A DNA stretch of 64,000 nucleotides from Enterococcus hirae ATCC 9790 (GCF_000271405.2 NC_018081.1:1847732-1911731); one strand, 5' to 3'. Counted from the first letter of the stretch, positions 49,611 through 59,574 are shown. Numbers and translations: made by a program. Notes: a model not told the origin generated them from the sequence alone.

Positions 49611-50864
49611 TTAGCTAAGAAAAGCGGCATTCATTCCTGCTACATGTCCAGTTGCAAAAGCCGCAGTAATATTGAACCCACCAGTATATCCATTAACATC
49701 TAGCAATTCACCAGCAAAAAATAATCCATTGACCAATTTGCTTTCTAATGTTTTTGGATTGATCTCTTTTAGTGAAACGCCACCACCAGTCACAAAAGAC
49801 TTTTCGATGGCAAAAGTTTTGGTTATTTTGAAAGAAAAATTTTTGCAAAGCTCCGCAAATTGTTGGATCTCTTTTTCTGTCGTTTGACTACCAGTTTGTT
49901 CCGTTAATCCACTTTTTTCAAGGAAAAAGAGAAGCAAGCGTTCAGGTAAAAAGCCATGCCAAGCATTACTCAATGTTTTCTTCGATTGTTGGCTTTTAGC
50001 AGTCAATTCGTTGATCAATTCTTGAAGCGAACGATTCGGAAAACAGTCTAAGACGACCGTGACAGGTTCTCCAGTCGTTTGCAACTCTTGATTGATGAAA
50101 CTTGAACATCTCAATGCCGCAGGTCCAGAAATCCCAAAATGCGTGAAAAGCAAGTCCATAACATGTTCGGTGATGACTTTACCTTTCTTGTTTAATACGC
50201 TTAAAGAAATATCTTGTAAAGATAATCCTTGCAAGGTTTTATCCTTGATAAAAGTTTCTTCAGAAACCAGTGGAGATTCTGTTGCATACAAGGGAGTGAC
50301 AGTGTGACCGACTTTTTTAACGATTTTATAGCCATCACCTGTAGAACCAGTCGACGGATAGGTTCGCCCCCCAGTAGTTAATACGACACAAGAGGATTGA
50401 AATTCTTCAAATTCCGTTCGTACGCCATAGATTTTTCCGTCGCTATGCACTAATTTTTCGACTCGGGTGCCAAAGAGCATCGTAACATTTAATTCATTTA
50501 AACGATGGATCAAGGCTTCGATAATCGTTTTTGACTTATTCGTCACAGGGAACATCCGACCATGATCTTCTTCTTTTAGATGAACACCTTGAGATTCGAA
50601 AAATTCCATGATATCAAAATTATTCCATTGGGAAAATGTACTGTATAAAAATTTGCCATTTCCAGGAATATGAGCAATCAAATCATCAACTGGACGGTTA
50701 TTCGTGACATTACATCTTCCGCCACCTGTCATTAATAATTTTTTTCCAGCTTTTTTATTTTTTTCAATTAAGAGAACCTTTGCGCCATATTCAGCCGCAC
50801 TAATTGCAGCCATCATACCACTAGTTCCAGCACCGACTACAATCACATCATAGGTTGTTTCCAT
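49611..50864 (-). CDS. YhiN/HI0933-family FAD-dependent oxidoreductase
   Basis: Flavoprotein of 417 aa. The dinucleotide-binding motif is VIVVGAGTSGMMAAISAA, followed by the family signature KKLLMTGGGRCNVTNN and later TGGRTYPSTGSTGDGY. The C-terminal GLFFAGELLDVNGYTGGFNITAAFATG binds FAD. The physiological substrate of this widespread family is not established. GAGGTGAGG precedes the start. Confidence 0.92.
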   Translation of the reverse strand: METTYDVIVVGAGTSGMMAAISAAEYGAKVLLIEKNKKAGKKLLMTGGGRCNVTNNRPVDDLIAHIPGNGKFLYSTFSQWNNFDIMEFFESQGVHLKEEDHGRMFPVTNKSKTIIEALIHRLNELNVTMLFGTRVEKLVHSDGKIYGVRTEFEEFQSSCVVLTTGGRTYPSTGSTGDGYKIVKKVGHTVTPLYATESPLVSEETFIKDKTLQGLSLQDISLSVLNKKGKVITEHVMDLLFTHFGISGPAALRCSSFINQELQTTGEPVTVVLDCFPNRSLQELINELTAKSQQSKKTLSNAWHGFLPERLLLFFLEKSGLTEQTGSQTTEKEIQQFAELCKNFSFKITKTFAIEKSFVTGGGVSLKEINPKTLESKLVNGLFFAGELLDVNGYTGGFNITAAFATGHVAGMNAAFLS

Positions 50865-50919
50865 TTCCTCACCTCAGAGAAAGTGTAGCATATTTATGAA
50901 AAGAAAGCAGGAAATGTTT

Positions 50920-50948
50920 TGAGCATCTAATAAAAATAGGCTAAAATA
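50920..50948 (+). promoter_or_regulatory. gdhA promoter
   Basis: TTGAGC (50920-50925), 17 bp, TAAAAT (50943-50948), then AAAGGAG before the ATG at 50978. Confidence 0.6.
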
Positions 50949-50977
50949 AAAGAAGATTATAAAAGGAGTGTGAAACA

Positions 50978-52327
50978 ATGACAAACGCAACAGAATACGT
51001 CCAACGAATTCAAAATAATATTCATCAAAAAGACACAGGACAAGTCGAATTTTTACAAGCCATTGATGAATTTATGCCTTCAGCTACTCAATTTTTAGAA
51101 AAACATCCTGAATACATCAAACGAAATATTTTAGGATTGTTATCAGAACCAGAAAGAATCATTCAATTTCGCGTGCCGTGGCAAGATGGCGAAGGAAACT
51201 GGCAAGTCAATCGTGGATACCGCATTCAGTACAATTCAGCAATCGGCCCTTATAAAGGTGGGTTGAGATTCCATCCGAGTGTGAATTTAAGTATTCTTAA
51301 ATTTCTAGCTTTTGAACAAATTTTCAAAAATAGTCTAACTGGTCTACCAATTGGTGGAGGAAAAGGCGGAAGTGACTTTGATCCAAAAGGAAAATCAGAC
51401 GATGAAATCATGCGTTTTTGTCAAAGTTTCATGCTGGAGCTATCCAAGCATATCGGTCCATCCATCGATGTACCTGCTGGAGATATTGGAGTCGGTGCCA
51501 GAGAAATCGGTTATTTGTTTGGAGAATATAAACGATTAAAACAATATGATGCCGGTGTCCTTACTGGAAAACCATTAGATTTTTGGGGAAGTAAGATTCG
51601 TACGGAAGCAACTGGATACGGATTGGTTTATTATGTCAAACATCTTTTACAAGCAGAAAAAGACTCTTTTGAAGGAAAAACAGTTATGGTATCTGGTAGC
51701 GGAAACGTTGCAATCTATGCCATTGAAAAAGTTCAAGAATTAGGTGGGAAAGTCATCACATGTTCTGATTCCAGTGGGTTTATCTATGATCCAGAAGGAA
51801 TCGACCTGGCACTATTAAAAGAAGTCAAAGAAGAAAAAAGGGAACGGTTGACCGCTTATGCAGAAAAACGTGATTCTGCTGTCTATCATGCTGGTCAATC
51901 TGTCTGGACTTTGAAAGAAACTGCAGATATCGCGCTTCCTTGCGCTACTCAAAACGAGATAGACGAAACGCTGGCTAACAACTTGGTTGAATGTGGAGTG
52001 AAAATCATCGCAGAAGGCGCAAACATGCCATGTACTCTTGAAGCTGTCAATGTTTTTGAAAAAGCCAATGTGTGGTATTGTCCTGGGAAAGCAGCTAATG
52101 CCGGCGGTGTCGCTGTCTCAGCATTAGAAATGAGTCAAAATGCTCAACGATTGTCTTGGGAAAGTGAACAAGTGGATCGCCAATTAGATGAAATCATGAA
52201 AAATATTTATCAAACGTGTCGCCAAACGGCAGCAGCTTATGGCAATGAAAAAAATCTATTGCTAGGAGCAAATGTTGCAGGTTTTGAAAAAGTAGCGAAA
52301 GTGATGTATGCGCAAGGATTAGTTTAG
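50978..52327 (+). CDS. gdhA: NADP-type glutamate dehydrogenase
   Basis: Hexameric enzyme of 449 aa that makes glutamate from 2-oxoglutarate and ammonia. Motifs: RGYRIQYNSAIGPYKGGLRFHPSV, the lysine-bearing LTGLPIGGGKGGSDFDPKGKSD, DVPAGDIGVGAREIGYLFG, and the nucleotide site GSGNVAIYAIEK. Length is usual for the bacterial NADP-dependent class. It stands alone with its own promoter. Confidence 0.96.
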   Translation: MTNATEYVQRIQNNIHQKDTGQVEFLQAIDEFMPSATQFLEKHPEYIKRNILGLLSEPERIIQFRVPWQDGEGNWQVNRGYRIQYNSAIGPYKGGLRFHPSVNLSILKFLAFEQIFKNSLTGLPIGGGKGGSDFDPKGKSDDEIMRFCQSFMLELSKHIGPSIDVPAGDIGVGAREIGYLFGEYKRLKQYDAGVLTGKPLDFWGSKIRTEATGYGLVYYVKHLLQAEKDSFEGKTVMVSGSGNVAIYAIEKVQELGGKVITCSDSSGFIYDPEGIDLALLKEVKEEKRERLTAYAEKRDSAVYHAGQSVWTLKETADIALPCATQNEIDETLANNLVECGVKIIAEGANMPCTLEAVNVFEKANVWYCPGKAANAGGVAVSALEMSQNAQRLSWESEQVDRQLDEIMKNIYQTCRQTAAAYGNEKNLLLGANVAGFEKVAKVMYAQGLV

Positions 52328-52439
52328 TGTTTGAAATTTTCTTGTAAATATTAGCTTCAATTCATTTATTTGCTTGAAAAATTGTAAAAAAAACGTAAAG
52401 TATAAGCTGTATATTGATCTTTTAAAGGAGGAATAAAAA

Positions 52440-53786
52440 ATGGCACATATTCATTTTGATTATTCAAAAGTAGCACCATTTGTTAATGAACATGAGTTAG
52501 GTTACATGCAAAGCCAAGTATCAATGGCAGATAAAGTATTACGTGAAGGTACAGGCGCAGGAAGTGATTTCCGTGGTTGGATCGATCTACCTACTAATTA
52601 CGACAAAGAAGAATTTGCTCGTATCAAAGAAGCAGCGAAAAAAATCCAATCTGATTCTGAAGTTTTAGTAGTTATCGGAATCGGTGGTTCTTACCTAGGC
52701 GCTCGTGCAGCAATCGATTTCTTAAACCACACTTTCTTCAATTTATTAGATGGTGAACAACGTAAAGCACCACAAATTTTCTTTGCAGGAAACTCAATCA
52801 GCTCAACTTATATCGCTGATTTGATTGAAGTAATCGGAGATCGTGACTTCTCAGTAAACGTGATTTCAAAATCAGGTACAACGACTGAACCAGCTATTGC
52901 ATTCCGTGTCTTCAAAGAATTACTTGTTAAAAAATATGGTCAAGAAGAAGCGAATAAACGTATTTATGCAACAACTGATAAAGCAAAAGGTGCAGTTAAA
53001 GTAGAAGCCGACGCAGAAGGTTGGGAAACATTCGTGATTCCTGATGACATCGGTGGACGTTTCTCTGTTTTAACAGCAGTAGGATTACTACCAATCGCTG
53101 TTAGTGGAGCAGATATCGATGCGTTGATGCAAGGAGCTGCAGATGCAAGCAAAGCTTATTCAAGTGATAAACTAGAAGAAAACGAAGCTTATCAATATGC
53201 AGCAATGCGTAACATCCTTTACCGTAAAGGGAAAGTAACTGAATTATTGATCAACTATGAACCAGGAATGCAATATTTCTCTGAATGGTGGAAACAATTA
53301 TACGGTGAATCAGAAGGTAAAGACCAAAAAGGAATCTACCCTTCAAGTGCGAACTTCTCAACTGACTTACATTCACTAGGTCAATATATTCAAGAAGGAC
53401 GCCGTAACATCTTTGAAACGATCGTTAAAGTTGAAAAACCACGTAAATCAATTACAATTCCAGAACAAGCTGAAGACCTAGATGGTTTAGGTTACTTGGA
53501 AGGAAAAGAAGTAGATTTCGTCAATACAAAAGCTTTTGAAGGAACTTTATTGGCTCATACAGATGGCGACGTACCAAACTTATTAGTTAAAATTCCAGAA
53601 ATGGATGCTTACACATTAGGTTATACAATGTACTTCTTTGAAATTGCTGTAGGTATTTCAGGTTACTTAAATGGAATTAACCCATTTGACCAACCTGGTG
53701 TTGAAGCATATAAGAAAAACATGTTCGCACTTCTAGGCAAACCAGGCTTTGAAGACCTTGCCAAAGAATTGAACGAACGTTTGTAA
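52440..53786 (+). CDS. pgi: Glucose-6-phosphate isomerase
   Basis: Glycolytic enzyme of 448 aa interconverting glucose 6-phosphate and fructose 6-phosphate. Signatures: [52 protein letters not shown]; and [13 protein letters not shown]. Codon use is strongly biased, as for a highly expressed gene. AAAGGAGG precedes the ATG. The second mobile element begins directly after it. Confidence 0.97.
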   Translation: MAHIHFDYSKVAPFVNEHELGYMQSQVSMADKVLREGTGAGSDFRGWIDLPTNYDKEEFARIKEAAKKIQSDSEVLVVIGIGGSYLGARAAIDFLNHTFFNLLDGEQRKAPQIFFAGNSISSTYIADLIEVIGDRDFSVNVISKSGTTTEPAIAFRVFKELLVKKYGQEEANKRIYATTDKAKGAVKVEADAEGWETFVIPDDIGGRFSVLTAVGLLPIAVSGADIDALMQGAADASKAYSSDKLEENEAYQYAAMRNILYRKGKVTELLINYEPGMQYFSEWWKQLYGESEGKDQKGIYPSSANFSTDLHSLGQYIQEGRRNIFETIVKVEKPRKSITIPEQAEDLDGLGYLEGKEVDFVNTKAFEGTLLAHTDGDVPNLLVKIPEMDAYTLGYTMYFFEIAVGISGYLNGINPFDQPGVEAYKKNMFALLGKPGFEDLAKELNERL

Positions 53787-53815
53787 TATAAGGTTTTTAG
53801 TCAGATTTAAAAAAA

Positions 53816-53870
53816 TAGTGATAGAAACATGTTCGCTTGAAAATAAAACTAGTGATAGCTTTAGTGATAG
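53816..53870. repeat. Arm-type direct repeats beside integrase 2
   Basis: TAGTGATAG occurs three times, at 53816-53824, 53850-53858 and 53862-53870, between pgi and the integrase stop. Such repeats usually are integrase arm-binding sites. Confidence 0.5.
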
Positions 53871-53876
53871 TGAAAG

Positions 53877-53909
53877 TAAAAAAGCGCTCAATTTGAGTGC
53901 TTTTTTATT
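53877..53909. terminator. Terminator at the end of integrase 2
   Basis: AAAAAAGCGCTCAATTTGAGTGCTTTTTT: stem GCgCTCA/TGAGtGC with A and T runs on the two sides, so it can act in both directions. It overlaps the last codons of the integrase gene. Confidence 0.75.
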
Positions 53910-55120
53910 TGCTCTTCTATATAGTTTTCTAATTGGTTCATTGATCTTTTTTTCACTTCGGGAGAAATATGGGCATAGACTTGTGTAGTAGAAACATCTT
54001 TATGTCCTAAAAAATCTTTGATATCTTCTAAAGGTATTCCTGCTTGTCTCGTTCTAGCTGCAAAAGTATGTCTACCATCATGCACAGTTATGTGGGGGAG
54101 ATTGGCACGTTTTTCAATTCTATGAGAAGCACCGTTAACGGTTCGATCTCTTATTGGAATACCTTTATTTTTACCGTAAGTATTTATAAAAATAAATGCT
54201 TCGTGGTCATCTGTTTCGGGTAAAAAACCAAATTTTTTTATTACTTGATTTCTTAAAGTCAATAAGGCTTTCTTTACTCGTTTTGTCATAGGCAATGATC
54301 GTGTACCAGATGGGGTTTTTGTGTCATCTGTAATAATTAAACCTTTGTTAGGTCCTTTTTCAGCAGCCCCAAGTCGTTCACGATTGATATTAAGTGTATT
54401 CTGAGAAAAATCAATATCAGCCCATTGTAGCCCTAAAGCTTCTGATTTTCGCAATCCTTGATCAAATATAATAAGAAAAAAGGGATACCATATAAATGAT
54501 TTCTCTTTTTTGGCAAATTCGAGAAATAGTTCAGATTGATCAAAAGTATAATATTTAACTTTCTTTTTATCAGATATATTTCTTGGAAACTCAACAAAAC
54601 TAGTAGGGTTATTCTTTATATATCCTAACTGAATAGCTTTTTTGAAAGCATTGCTAAGAGTGGCATTGATACTTTTGGCTGTTGTTACTGAGAGACCTTC
54701 CTTAGTTCTACCTAAACCCTTTTTAGTAAGTAACTGATTGATGAATCTTTGATGATCAGCTCTAGTATATTTATCTAGTTTATATTTTCCAATATATGGA
54801 TTGATGTACATTTTTATATTTGCCCTATGAACTATTCTTGTTCCTTCTTTAACATTCATTTTATAGTTATTAATCCAATCGTCCATGAATTTTTCTATAG
54901 TTAATTTCTTAGGATTATTTTGTATATATTCTTCAGAAGCTATTTCGCCTTCGACAATTTTTGCGAATCTTTCTGCTTCTTCATGACTTTTAAACCCTTT
55001 TTTATGAATCTTTTTCTGTAACTTAGTACCAGGATCAATTCCATTTGATATATATACTTCATAACGATATTCTTTTGATTTCTTTAAGTAATATTTTTTA
55101 ATGGAGGCCACTGACATCAT
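53888..55120 (-). CDS. int: Tyrosine integrase of element 2
   Basis: Site-specific recombinase of up to 410 aa. N-terminal arm-binding domain (EYRYEVYISNGIDPGTKLQKKIHKKGFKSHEEAE), core-binding domain (about 70-180), catalytic domain with R in GLRKSEALGLQW, H-x-x-R in VHDGRHTFAARTR, and LGHKDVSTTQVYAHIS carrying the Tyr. AAAGGA lies next to ATG 55120, but GTG 55111 (MASIKKYYLKK) has the better spacing, giving 407 aa. Confidence 0.95.
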   Translation of the reverse strand: MMSVASIKKYYLKKSKEYRYEVYISNGIDPGTKLQKKIHKKGFKSHEEAERFAKIVEGEIASEEYIQNNPKKLTIEKFMDDWINNYKMNVKEGTRIVHRANIKMYINPYIGKYKLDKYTRADHQRFINQLLTKKGLGRTKEGLSVTTAKSINATLSNAFKKAIQLGYIKNNPTSFVEFPRNISDKKKVKYYTFDQSELFLEFAKKEKSFIWYPFFLIIFDQGLRKSEALGLQWADIDFSQNTLNINRERLGAAEKGPNKGLIITDDTKTPSGTRSLPMTKRVKKALLTLRNQVIKKFGFLPETDDHEAFIFINTYGKNKGIPIRDRTVNGASHRIEKRANLPHITVHDGRHTFAARTRQAGIPLEDIKDFLGHKDVSTTQVYAHISPEVKKRSMNQLENYIEEQIKKHSN

Positions 55121-55218
55121 TCCTTTCGTATTTCAGTCCTAATAATAAGAATATTTTAGGGGAGGTATGTTATTTGAACGAATATTTAGAAAATCTTCGT
55201 ATCAATAAAGTTTTTATA

Positions 55219-55263
55219 CGAACTTACGTTCTTTTGCATTTGAAAAAGAAAAGCCCGAAGGCT
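55219..55263 (-). promoter_or_regulatory. LexA-type box and upstream terminator near integrase 2
   Basis: CGAACTTACGTTCT (55219-55232) fits the Gram-positive LexA consensus. Next to it on the minus strand, AGCC-TTCG-GGCT followed by a T-rich run (55263-55243) would end transcripts from the SIR2 gene. TATAAA just past the box on the minus strand could be a -10 for the integrase. The rest of 55121-55416 shows no convincing gene, only short frames. Confidence 0.5.
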
Positions 55264-55416
55264 AATCATCAAAAAAACAAAAATACTGGTCAATCTATAA
55301 AGTATTGTGTATAATTCATTTATAAACAATTTTCATAATCTTTAATATTTGTTTACCTTGCGTGCTCTCTAGATAATTGTTTCCTGAATAGGAGGCTGTG
55401 TCTATGGTACGCTTTT

Positions 55417-57000
55417 TTATTTATATTTTAAATAGTCTAATTCTCTGATTAGTCTTCGAACTGACGCGCGTTCGGTGGCATTAAAATTATTATTTTTTGA
55501 ATCAATTATTCCCTTTTTTTCAATCAAGACTTTCTTTAGAAAATATTCTAAATCTTTAATATTTATTTCATTTTCATCTAAGGTTTCAAGATGGTGTAGT
55601 TTTTTTAGAAATGTAATATTAGTAGTGGTTATAGATGAAACTGAATCAAAACTTTTCGTTCTCTTTTTGATTGAATTAGTTTTAAATGAAGAAAAATCTT
55701 GAGGTATCCAATCTAGCTCCGAATACATCTGCTTTATTGCATCTGATGCAGACGAAAGATATTTAAAAACAGGCAAGGTACCGTACATTTTTCTGAGTTC
55801 GATAATGGTTTTTTGTAGCAAAGAATCCGGATTATAATTTTTATCATCAAAAACTATGTCACTATATATTTCTTCTGTCTTTGGAGTTAAGTATCCTAAT
55901 TTAGCAAGTTCGATTACACCAAAACCTGTAACATACTCTATTTTTTGCTTGTCGTCAGGAGTCAAATCTGTTTCTGGAAGATTAACGAATAGTCTATCTG
56001 TAGGATCGTTCGTCAAAACAAGTTTATACATATCTTGTTTAACATGTCTTAATAGTTTAATCGGATATTTAGCTTTGTTATTATTCAAGCATTTGTATAG
56101 TAAGGAATAATCATTTAAAGAAATCTGTTTGATAGTGATTGAGCGACCGTTCTCAAAAGAAATAGTGTAAGTTGAAGATGAAAAATTAGTTTCACTTTCA
56201 TCCCAGACAACATAAAACAGTCTGTCCTCTATTTCTTGTAGCTGTTCGGAAGTTAGTGAAAGCTGAATATCATTTAATATTTTCCTTATATCTTCATCAC
56301 CTATTGAATAACCTATAAAAAAAATTGGGTGTTCAACAAAAATAGTAAGTAACTTTGCCGCAATATATTTGTGTTTTTGTTCTATCAAGGCATAATCTTT
56401 TGTATTAATTAGTATAGATTCGGGATTATCAACGCAGCCGTGAATTTTATATATTTCTCCTAAATCATATTTAGTATGAAATAGAAGCTCTTCTTGTGAT
56501 GAATAAACCTCGTAGTCAAAAATTTTCTCTTGTAATTTGTCGTAATTAGTTGTTATTATTCCAGCAATTGCATTCGGAGAAATATTTTTTAATTCATCAA
56601 GCTCAGGTTTTAATTCTTGATTTATTTCTTTAAATGAGTTCAAATAACTAGCAATCTCAATTTTAATAGGGGCTACACCTTTTTCCATTAATAAAGAGTT
56701 TTTTGCTCTACTTTCCTCAAAGCGTGGATCATCAAACCATATTTCATCTAGTTCATCTGAAATTAAATCACACAAATAGGTCATATAGTTATTGTACTCA
56801 GTATTTAAATCATATTTTTTATCAGCTTTTCTTCTTAGTTTGTGAAACCCTTTATCATTATTGAAAGTAATAAATGAAATATATTTTAGTAAATCCATCC
56901 AAGTTGGAGTACTTAGATATCTACGTGAAAACCCTGAACCCAAAAATAGAAAGGGCATTGAATCTGCTTTAGCTAATAATGGTTTTAAAAAATCATTCAT
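55417..57000 (-). CDS. SIR2-domain protein, candidate anti-phage NADase
   Basis: Protein of 527 aa. The N-terminal 250 residues form a SIR2-like domain: FLFLGSGFSRRY (21-27), GIITTNYDKL (Asn/Asp about 152-154), YKIHGCVDNPESILINTKDY with catalytic H187, and HPIFFIGYSIGDEDI. The C-terminal half is unrecognised. Such stand-alone SIR2 proteins in mobile elements often deplete NAD on phage infection; that role is inferred. ATG 57000 has GGAGG upstream. It lies beside the integrase, a usual cargo position. Confidence 0.78.
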   Translation of the reverse strand: MNDFLKPLLAKADSMPFLFLGSGFSRRYLSTPTWMDLLKYISFITFNNDKGFHKLRRKADKKYDLNTEYNNYMTYLCDLISDELDEIWFDDPRFEESRAKNSLLMEKGVAPIKIEIASYLNSFKEINQELKPELDELKNISPNAIAGIITTNYDKLQEKIFDYEVYSSQEELLFHTKYDLGEIYKIHGCVDNPESILINTKDYALIEQKHKYIAAKLLTIFVEHPIFFIGYSIGDEDIRKILNDIQLSLTSEQLQEIEDRLFYVVWDESETNFSSSTYTISFENGRSITIKQISLNDYSLLYKCLNNNKAKYPIKLLRHVKQDMYKLVLTNDPTDRLFVNLPETDLTPDDKQKIEYVTGFGVIELAKLGYLTPKTEEIYSDIVFDDKNYNPDSLLQKTIIELRKMYGTLPVFKYLSSASDAIKQMYSELDWIPQDFSSFKTNSIKKRTKSFDSVSSITTTNITFLKKLHHLETLDENEINIKDLEYFLKKVLIEKKGIIDSKNNNFNATERASVRRLIRELDYLKYK

Positions 57001-57079
57001 ACATATACCTCCAAAATTGTAACCCATAAAGCGGTTTGAAACCTTTGTTGTCAATGAAGATGTGGGGCTTCAAGTTGGT

Positions 57080-57674
57080 CTATAAATTTAACAATATATT
57101 TTTCTTAGTTTCAAACTCTTCTTGAGTGATTATTCCGTCGTCTAAAAGTTCTTTATATTTTCTTAACTCATCAGCAGGAGAAAATACTTGATTTTCTGCT
57201 ATAATATTTATTTGTTCTTTAGAGGTTTCTTTTAACATTATGTCTAGAGTTGATAATATCTTATCAGCTTGTACAATAGTATTTTTATATTAAGATGCTC
57301 TATAATAGTATTATCTTTCTTTTTACCAGTAACTGCTCCAACGATGGCTCCTACACCACCAAAAGCTAAGGCACCTATAGCAACTCTTCCTAATCCTCCT
57401 GAAGAAATAGAAGTTCCATTTCCGACTAATTCGTAACTGTTTATTTTATCTAAATCATAAATAGAACTAGAATTAAAGAGCCCCTTGATTTTAAATTGTC
57501 GTTTTTCTGTATCTATAAAAATACTTTTCTCAATTGTTCTATTAGGAGTGAAATCTTTTAATTTTCTTAAGTTTTCTTCTTGTTGTCTTTTTATAGTAAT
57601 TTCTTTTCTTCATTTTCTTCTTGAATTAATAATTTTTTTATTTTTTCTTCTTTCTATTGCCAAACAAGCCCATG
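57080..57674 (-). pseudogene. SHOCT-domain phage protein, multiply frameshifted
   Basis: From ATG 57674 the reading starts MGLFGNRKKKK and is broken at once; fragments in three frames continue with RTIEKSIFIDTEKRQFKIKG, then GGLGRVAIGALAFGGVGAIVGAVTGKKK, and finally ELRKYKELLDDGIITQEEF, a SHOCT domain. At least three frameshifts separate them. Intact homologues are common next to phage integrases. Confidence 0.8.
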
Positions 57675-57732
57675 CTTCTCACTCCATTATCTATATTTAT
57701 AATATTTAGAAATTCATACTATTTTACAGTAA

Positions 57733-58068
57733 TCAATCAAACCACTTGAAAACGCCCACAGTTCCATTAGCCTTGAATAAGATTTTATAGTTCTTATAAG
57801 CTAGGCTGTCTGGATAAATCTTAGAATATGTTCTAACTGCATTTTTTAACGCCTCTGTTGTTATGCCTAGAAATTCTGCTGATTACCACATAAATGTGAA
57901 TCTTTCGTTATAACTATCTATAAAATCTTGTGGAGTAACAAGCAGTGTAAAGTCAATATCTCTAGCTTTTTGTTCTTGTTTTCTTTTTTCATTAGTGTCC
58001 TGATCGATAATATCCCCAACGCTAGATAAGTGGTGACCGATTTCTTCAGTTATAGTTTTTACTTCCAC
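57733..58068 (-). pseudogene. Truncated ImmA-like gene with in-frame stop
   Basis: Encodes ...TITEEIGHHLSSVGDII, the metal-binding part of a second ImmA/IrrE type, then TLLVTPQDFIDSYNERFTFMW, a TAA, and in the same frame SAEFLGITTEALKNAVRTYSKIYPDS to a stop at 57733. The change CAA to TAA explains the stop. The N-terminal third is missing. Confidence 0.75.
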
Positions 58069-58094
58069 TTAGGGCAGGAAGTAGTAGCCGCCAA

Positions 58095-58523
58095 TTAAAT
58101 TAAAAATCTATACACGCTTTCAGGAAGCCCATACAAATTTGTTAATTCCTCGACTTTTCTAGGGTATTTATCGTTGTCTTCTTTATAAAGAGAAACAATG
58201 AGATTAGCGGCAAAGCAATTCGCTTCGCTTTCTGATTTGCTTCTGGATGTTCGTGTGGATACATAATAGCTAGATAACCCACGATGAAATATAGCGTGAC
58301 CAAGTTCGTGAGCGCAAATATAGAACCGTTCTTCAGAATACTTCAGTTCGTGATTTAGAAGAATAATTGAGCGTCCTAATAATTCTTGAAATTGCCCCTT
58401 TGGGTTATTCAAAAAGGGAACGTATCTAATTTGAATATCCATTTTTTCACAAATAGTAAAGGGATTAGCAGAATTATATTTTTGTTTTAGTCTACCGACT
58501 AGACTAATTACGTCCATCTCCAT
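58095..58523 (-). CDS. immA: ImmA/IrrE-family metallopeptidase
   Basis: Protein of 142 aa with the zinc site ICAHELGHAIFHRG and downstream ESEANCFAANLIV, the third ligand. It follows the repressor gene by six bases and probably cleaves it. The C-terminus (ELTNLYGLPESVYRFL) fits full-length members. Confidence 0.88.
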   Translation of the reverse strand: MEMDVISLVGRLKQKYNSANPFTICEKMDIQIRYVPFLNNPKGQFQELLGRSIILLNHELKYSEERFYICAHELGHAIFHRGLSSYYVSTRTSRSKSESEANCFAANLIVSLYKEDNDKYPRKVEELTNLYGLPESVYRFLI

Positions 58524-58529
58524 AGAAAA

Positions 58530-58910
58530 TCACTTCTCTTTACTTTTGTCTTCTTTTCTAAATTCCCAAAATAGACCAGTTAAAACATCTTTTACCCGTT
58601 GTTTCTCTTCATCAGTTAATGTTTCGCCACCATAAGCCATATTAACATTGGAATCGAGCATTTTATCTAATTCAACTAAATCATTTTCATCAGCCCATTC
58701 AGGAGTTTGATTTCTTCCAAGTAAGTAATCAGTAGTAACATTAAAAACTTCTGCTAATTTCTGGAGTTCTTCTGTAGAAACCTTTCTAGTGCCATTTTCA
58801 ATTTTATTCATTGCTGATTTTTCTAATCCAATTTTCCTGCCTAACTCTGCTTGGGTCCAGTCACGTTTTTCTCTTAAATCTATTATTCTATTCACTAGAT
58901 CTTTTGACAT
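58530..58910 (-). CDS. CI-type repressor of element 2
   Basis: Protein of 126 aa. HTH_3 domain at about 5-66 (RIIDLREKRDWTQAELGRKIGLEKSAMNKIENGTRKVSTEELQKLAEVFNVTTDYLLG), then an acidic C-terminal segment. It sits divergent to the Cro-like gene across the operator at 58926-59031 and pairs with immA. Confidence 0.88.
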   Translation of the reverse strand: MSKDLVNRIIDLREKRDWTQAELGRKIGLEKSAMNKIENGTRKVSTEELQKLAEVFNVTTDYLLGRNQTPEWADENDLVELDKMLDSNVNMAYGGETLTDEEKQRVKDVLTGLFWEFRKEDKSKEK

Positions 58911-58925
58911 TAGACTACCCCTTCC

Positions 58926-59031
58926 GTTGCTTTTTTCACAACTATTTTACCATAGTTGCGAAAAAAGATATAAAAAGATGCGAAAAAAGATACTTTTTTC
59001 TGTTGACGTATCTAAAATAGCAATGTATTAT
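58926..59031. promoter_or_regulatory. Divergent operator of element 2
   Basis: TTGCGAAAAAAG-type sites recur: an inverted pair CTTTTTTCACAACT/AGTTGCGAAAAAAG, then GATGCGAAAAAAGATAC and, downstream, GTTGCTAAAAAAG. TTGACG (59003-59008), 17 bp and TATTAT (59026-59031) form the rightward promoter for the Cro-like gene. Confidence 0.65.
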
Positions 59032-59074
59032 ATGTATATAAGGTTGCTAAAAAAGAAACTTTGGAGGTGCAAAT

Positions 59075-59326
59075 ATGTATCAAGTAAATCTTGAACTAAT
59101 AAAAGAGCGACGTAAAACAAAAGGTTACTCTTTAAAAAAAATGTCTGATCTCATGGGTTTTAATGATAAGGCGAAATATTATAGAAGAGAAACTGGCGAA
59201 TATAATTTTAAACCAGAAGAACTTCCTTATTTAGCAAAGCTATTGGATATCCCATTAGCAAAAATTTTTACCCATAAAGTATCTAAAATCGAAACTTTCG
59301 ACAAAGAAAGGAGAAACACCAAATGA
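59075..59326 (+). CDS. Cro-like HTH regulator of element 2
   Basis: Protein of 83 aa with a helix-turn-helix (LIKERRKTKGYSLKKMSDLMGFNDKAKYYRRETGEYNFKPEEL). First gene right of the operator, with TTGGAGGTG before the ATG. It overlaps the next gene by four bases. Confidence 0.8.
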   Translation: MYQVNLELIKERRKTKGYSLKKMSDLMGFNDKAKYYRRETGEYNFKPEELPYLAKLLDIPLAKIFTHKVSKIETFDKERRNTK

Positions 59327-59574
59327 CACGACAAGAAAAAAATGAAATTATAGCTAAGAGTAGAGCTGATTATTTAAGAACAGATTTAATTTATACAACA
59401 ATGCAACTAAATTCTAAGTTGACCGTCGAACTAGGTAAATTAGAGGAAAATAAAAATAGCAATATTACCAACAGAGTTATCAGATTAGCTGAGGTAACAG
59501 CTAAGTTCACAGATTTAACTACTAGATATATCACGGACATTGATGCAATTATCCAAAATACGATGGGCAAGTGA
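59323..59574 (+). CDS. Hypothetical early protein (83 aa)
   Basis: Charged helical protein (MTRQEKNEIIAKSRADYLRTDL) with AAAGGAG before the ATG, coupled to the Cro-like gene. Its last 60 bases overlap the end of the convergent TIGR02391 gene. Confidence 0.6.
   Translation: MTRQEKNEIIAKSRADYLRTDLIYTTMQLNSKLTVELGKLEENKNSNITNRVIRLAEVTAKFTDLTTRYITDIDAIIQNTMGK

Noticed and set aside
55150..55320. Short frames after GGGGAGG upstream of integrase 2 (ATG giving 13 aa, TTG giving 48 aa)
   Set aside because: They cross a LexA-type box and a terminator and do not resemble any protein; more likely remnant or regulatory sequence.
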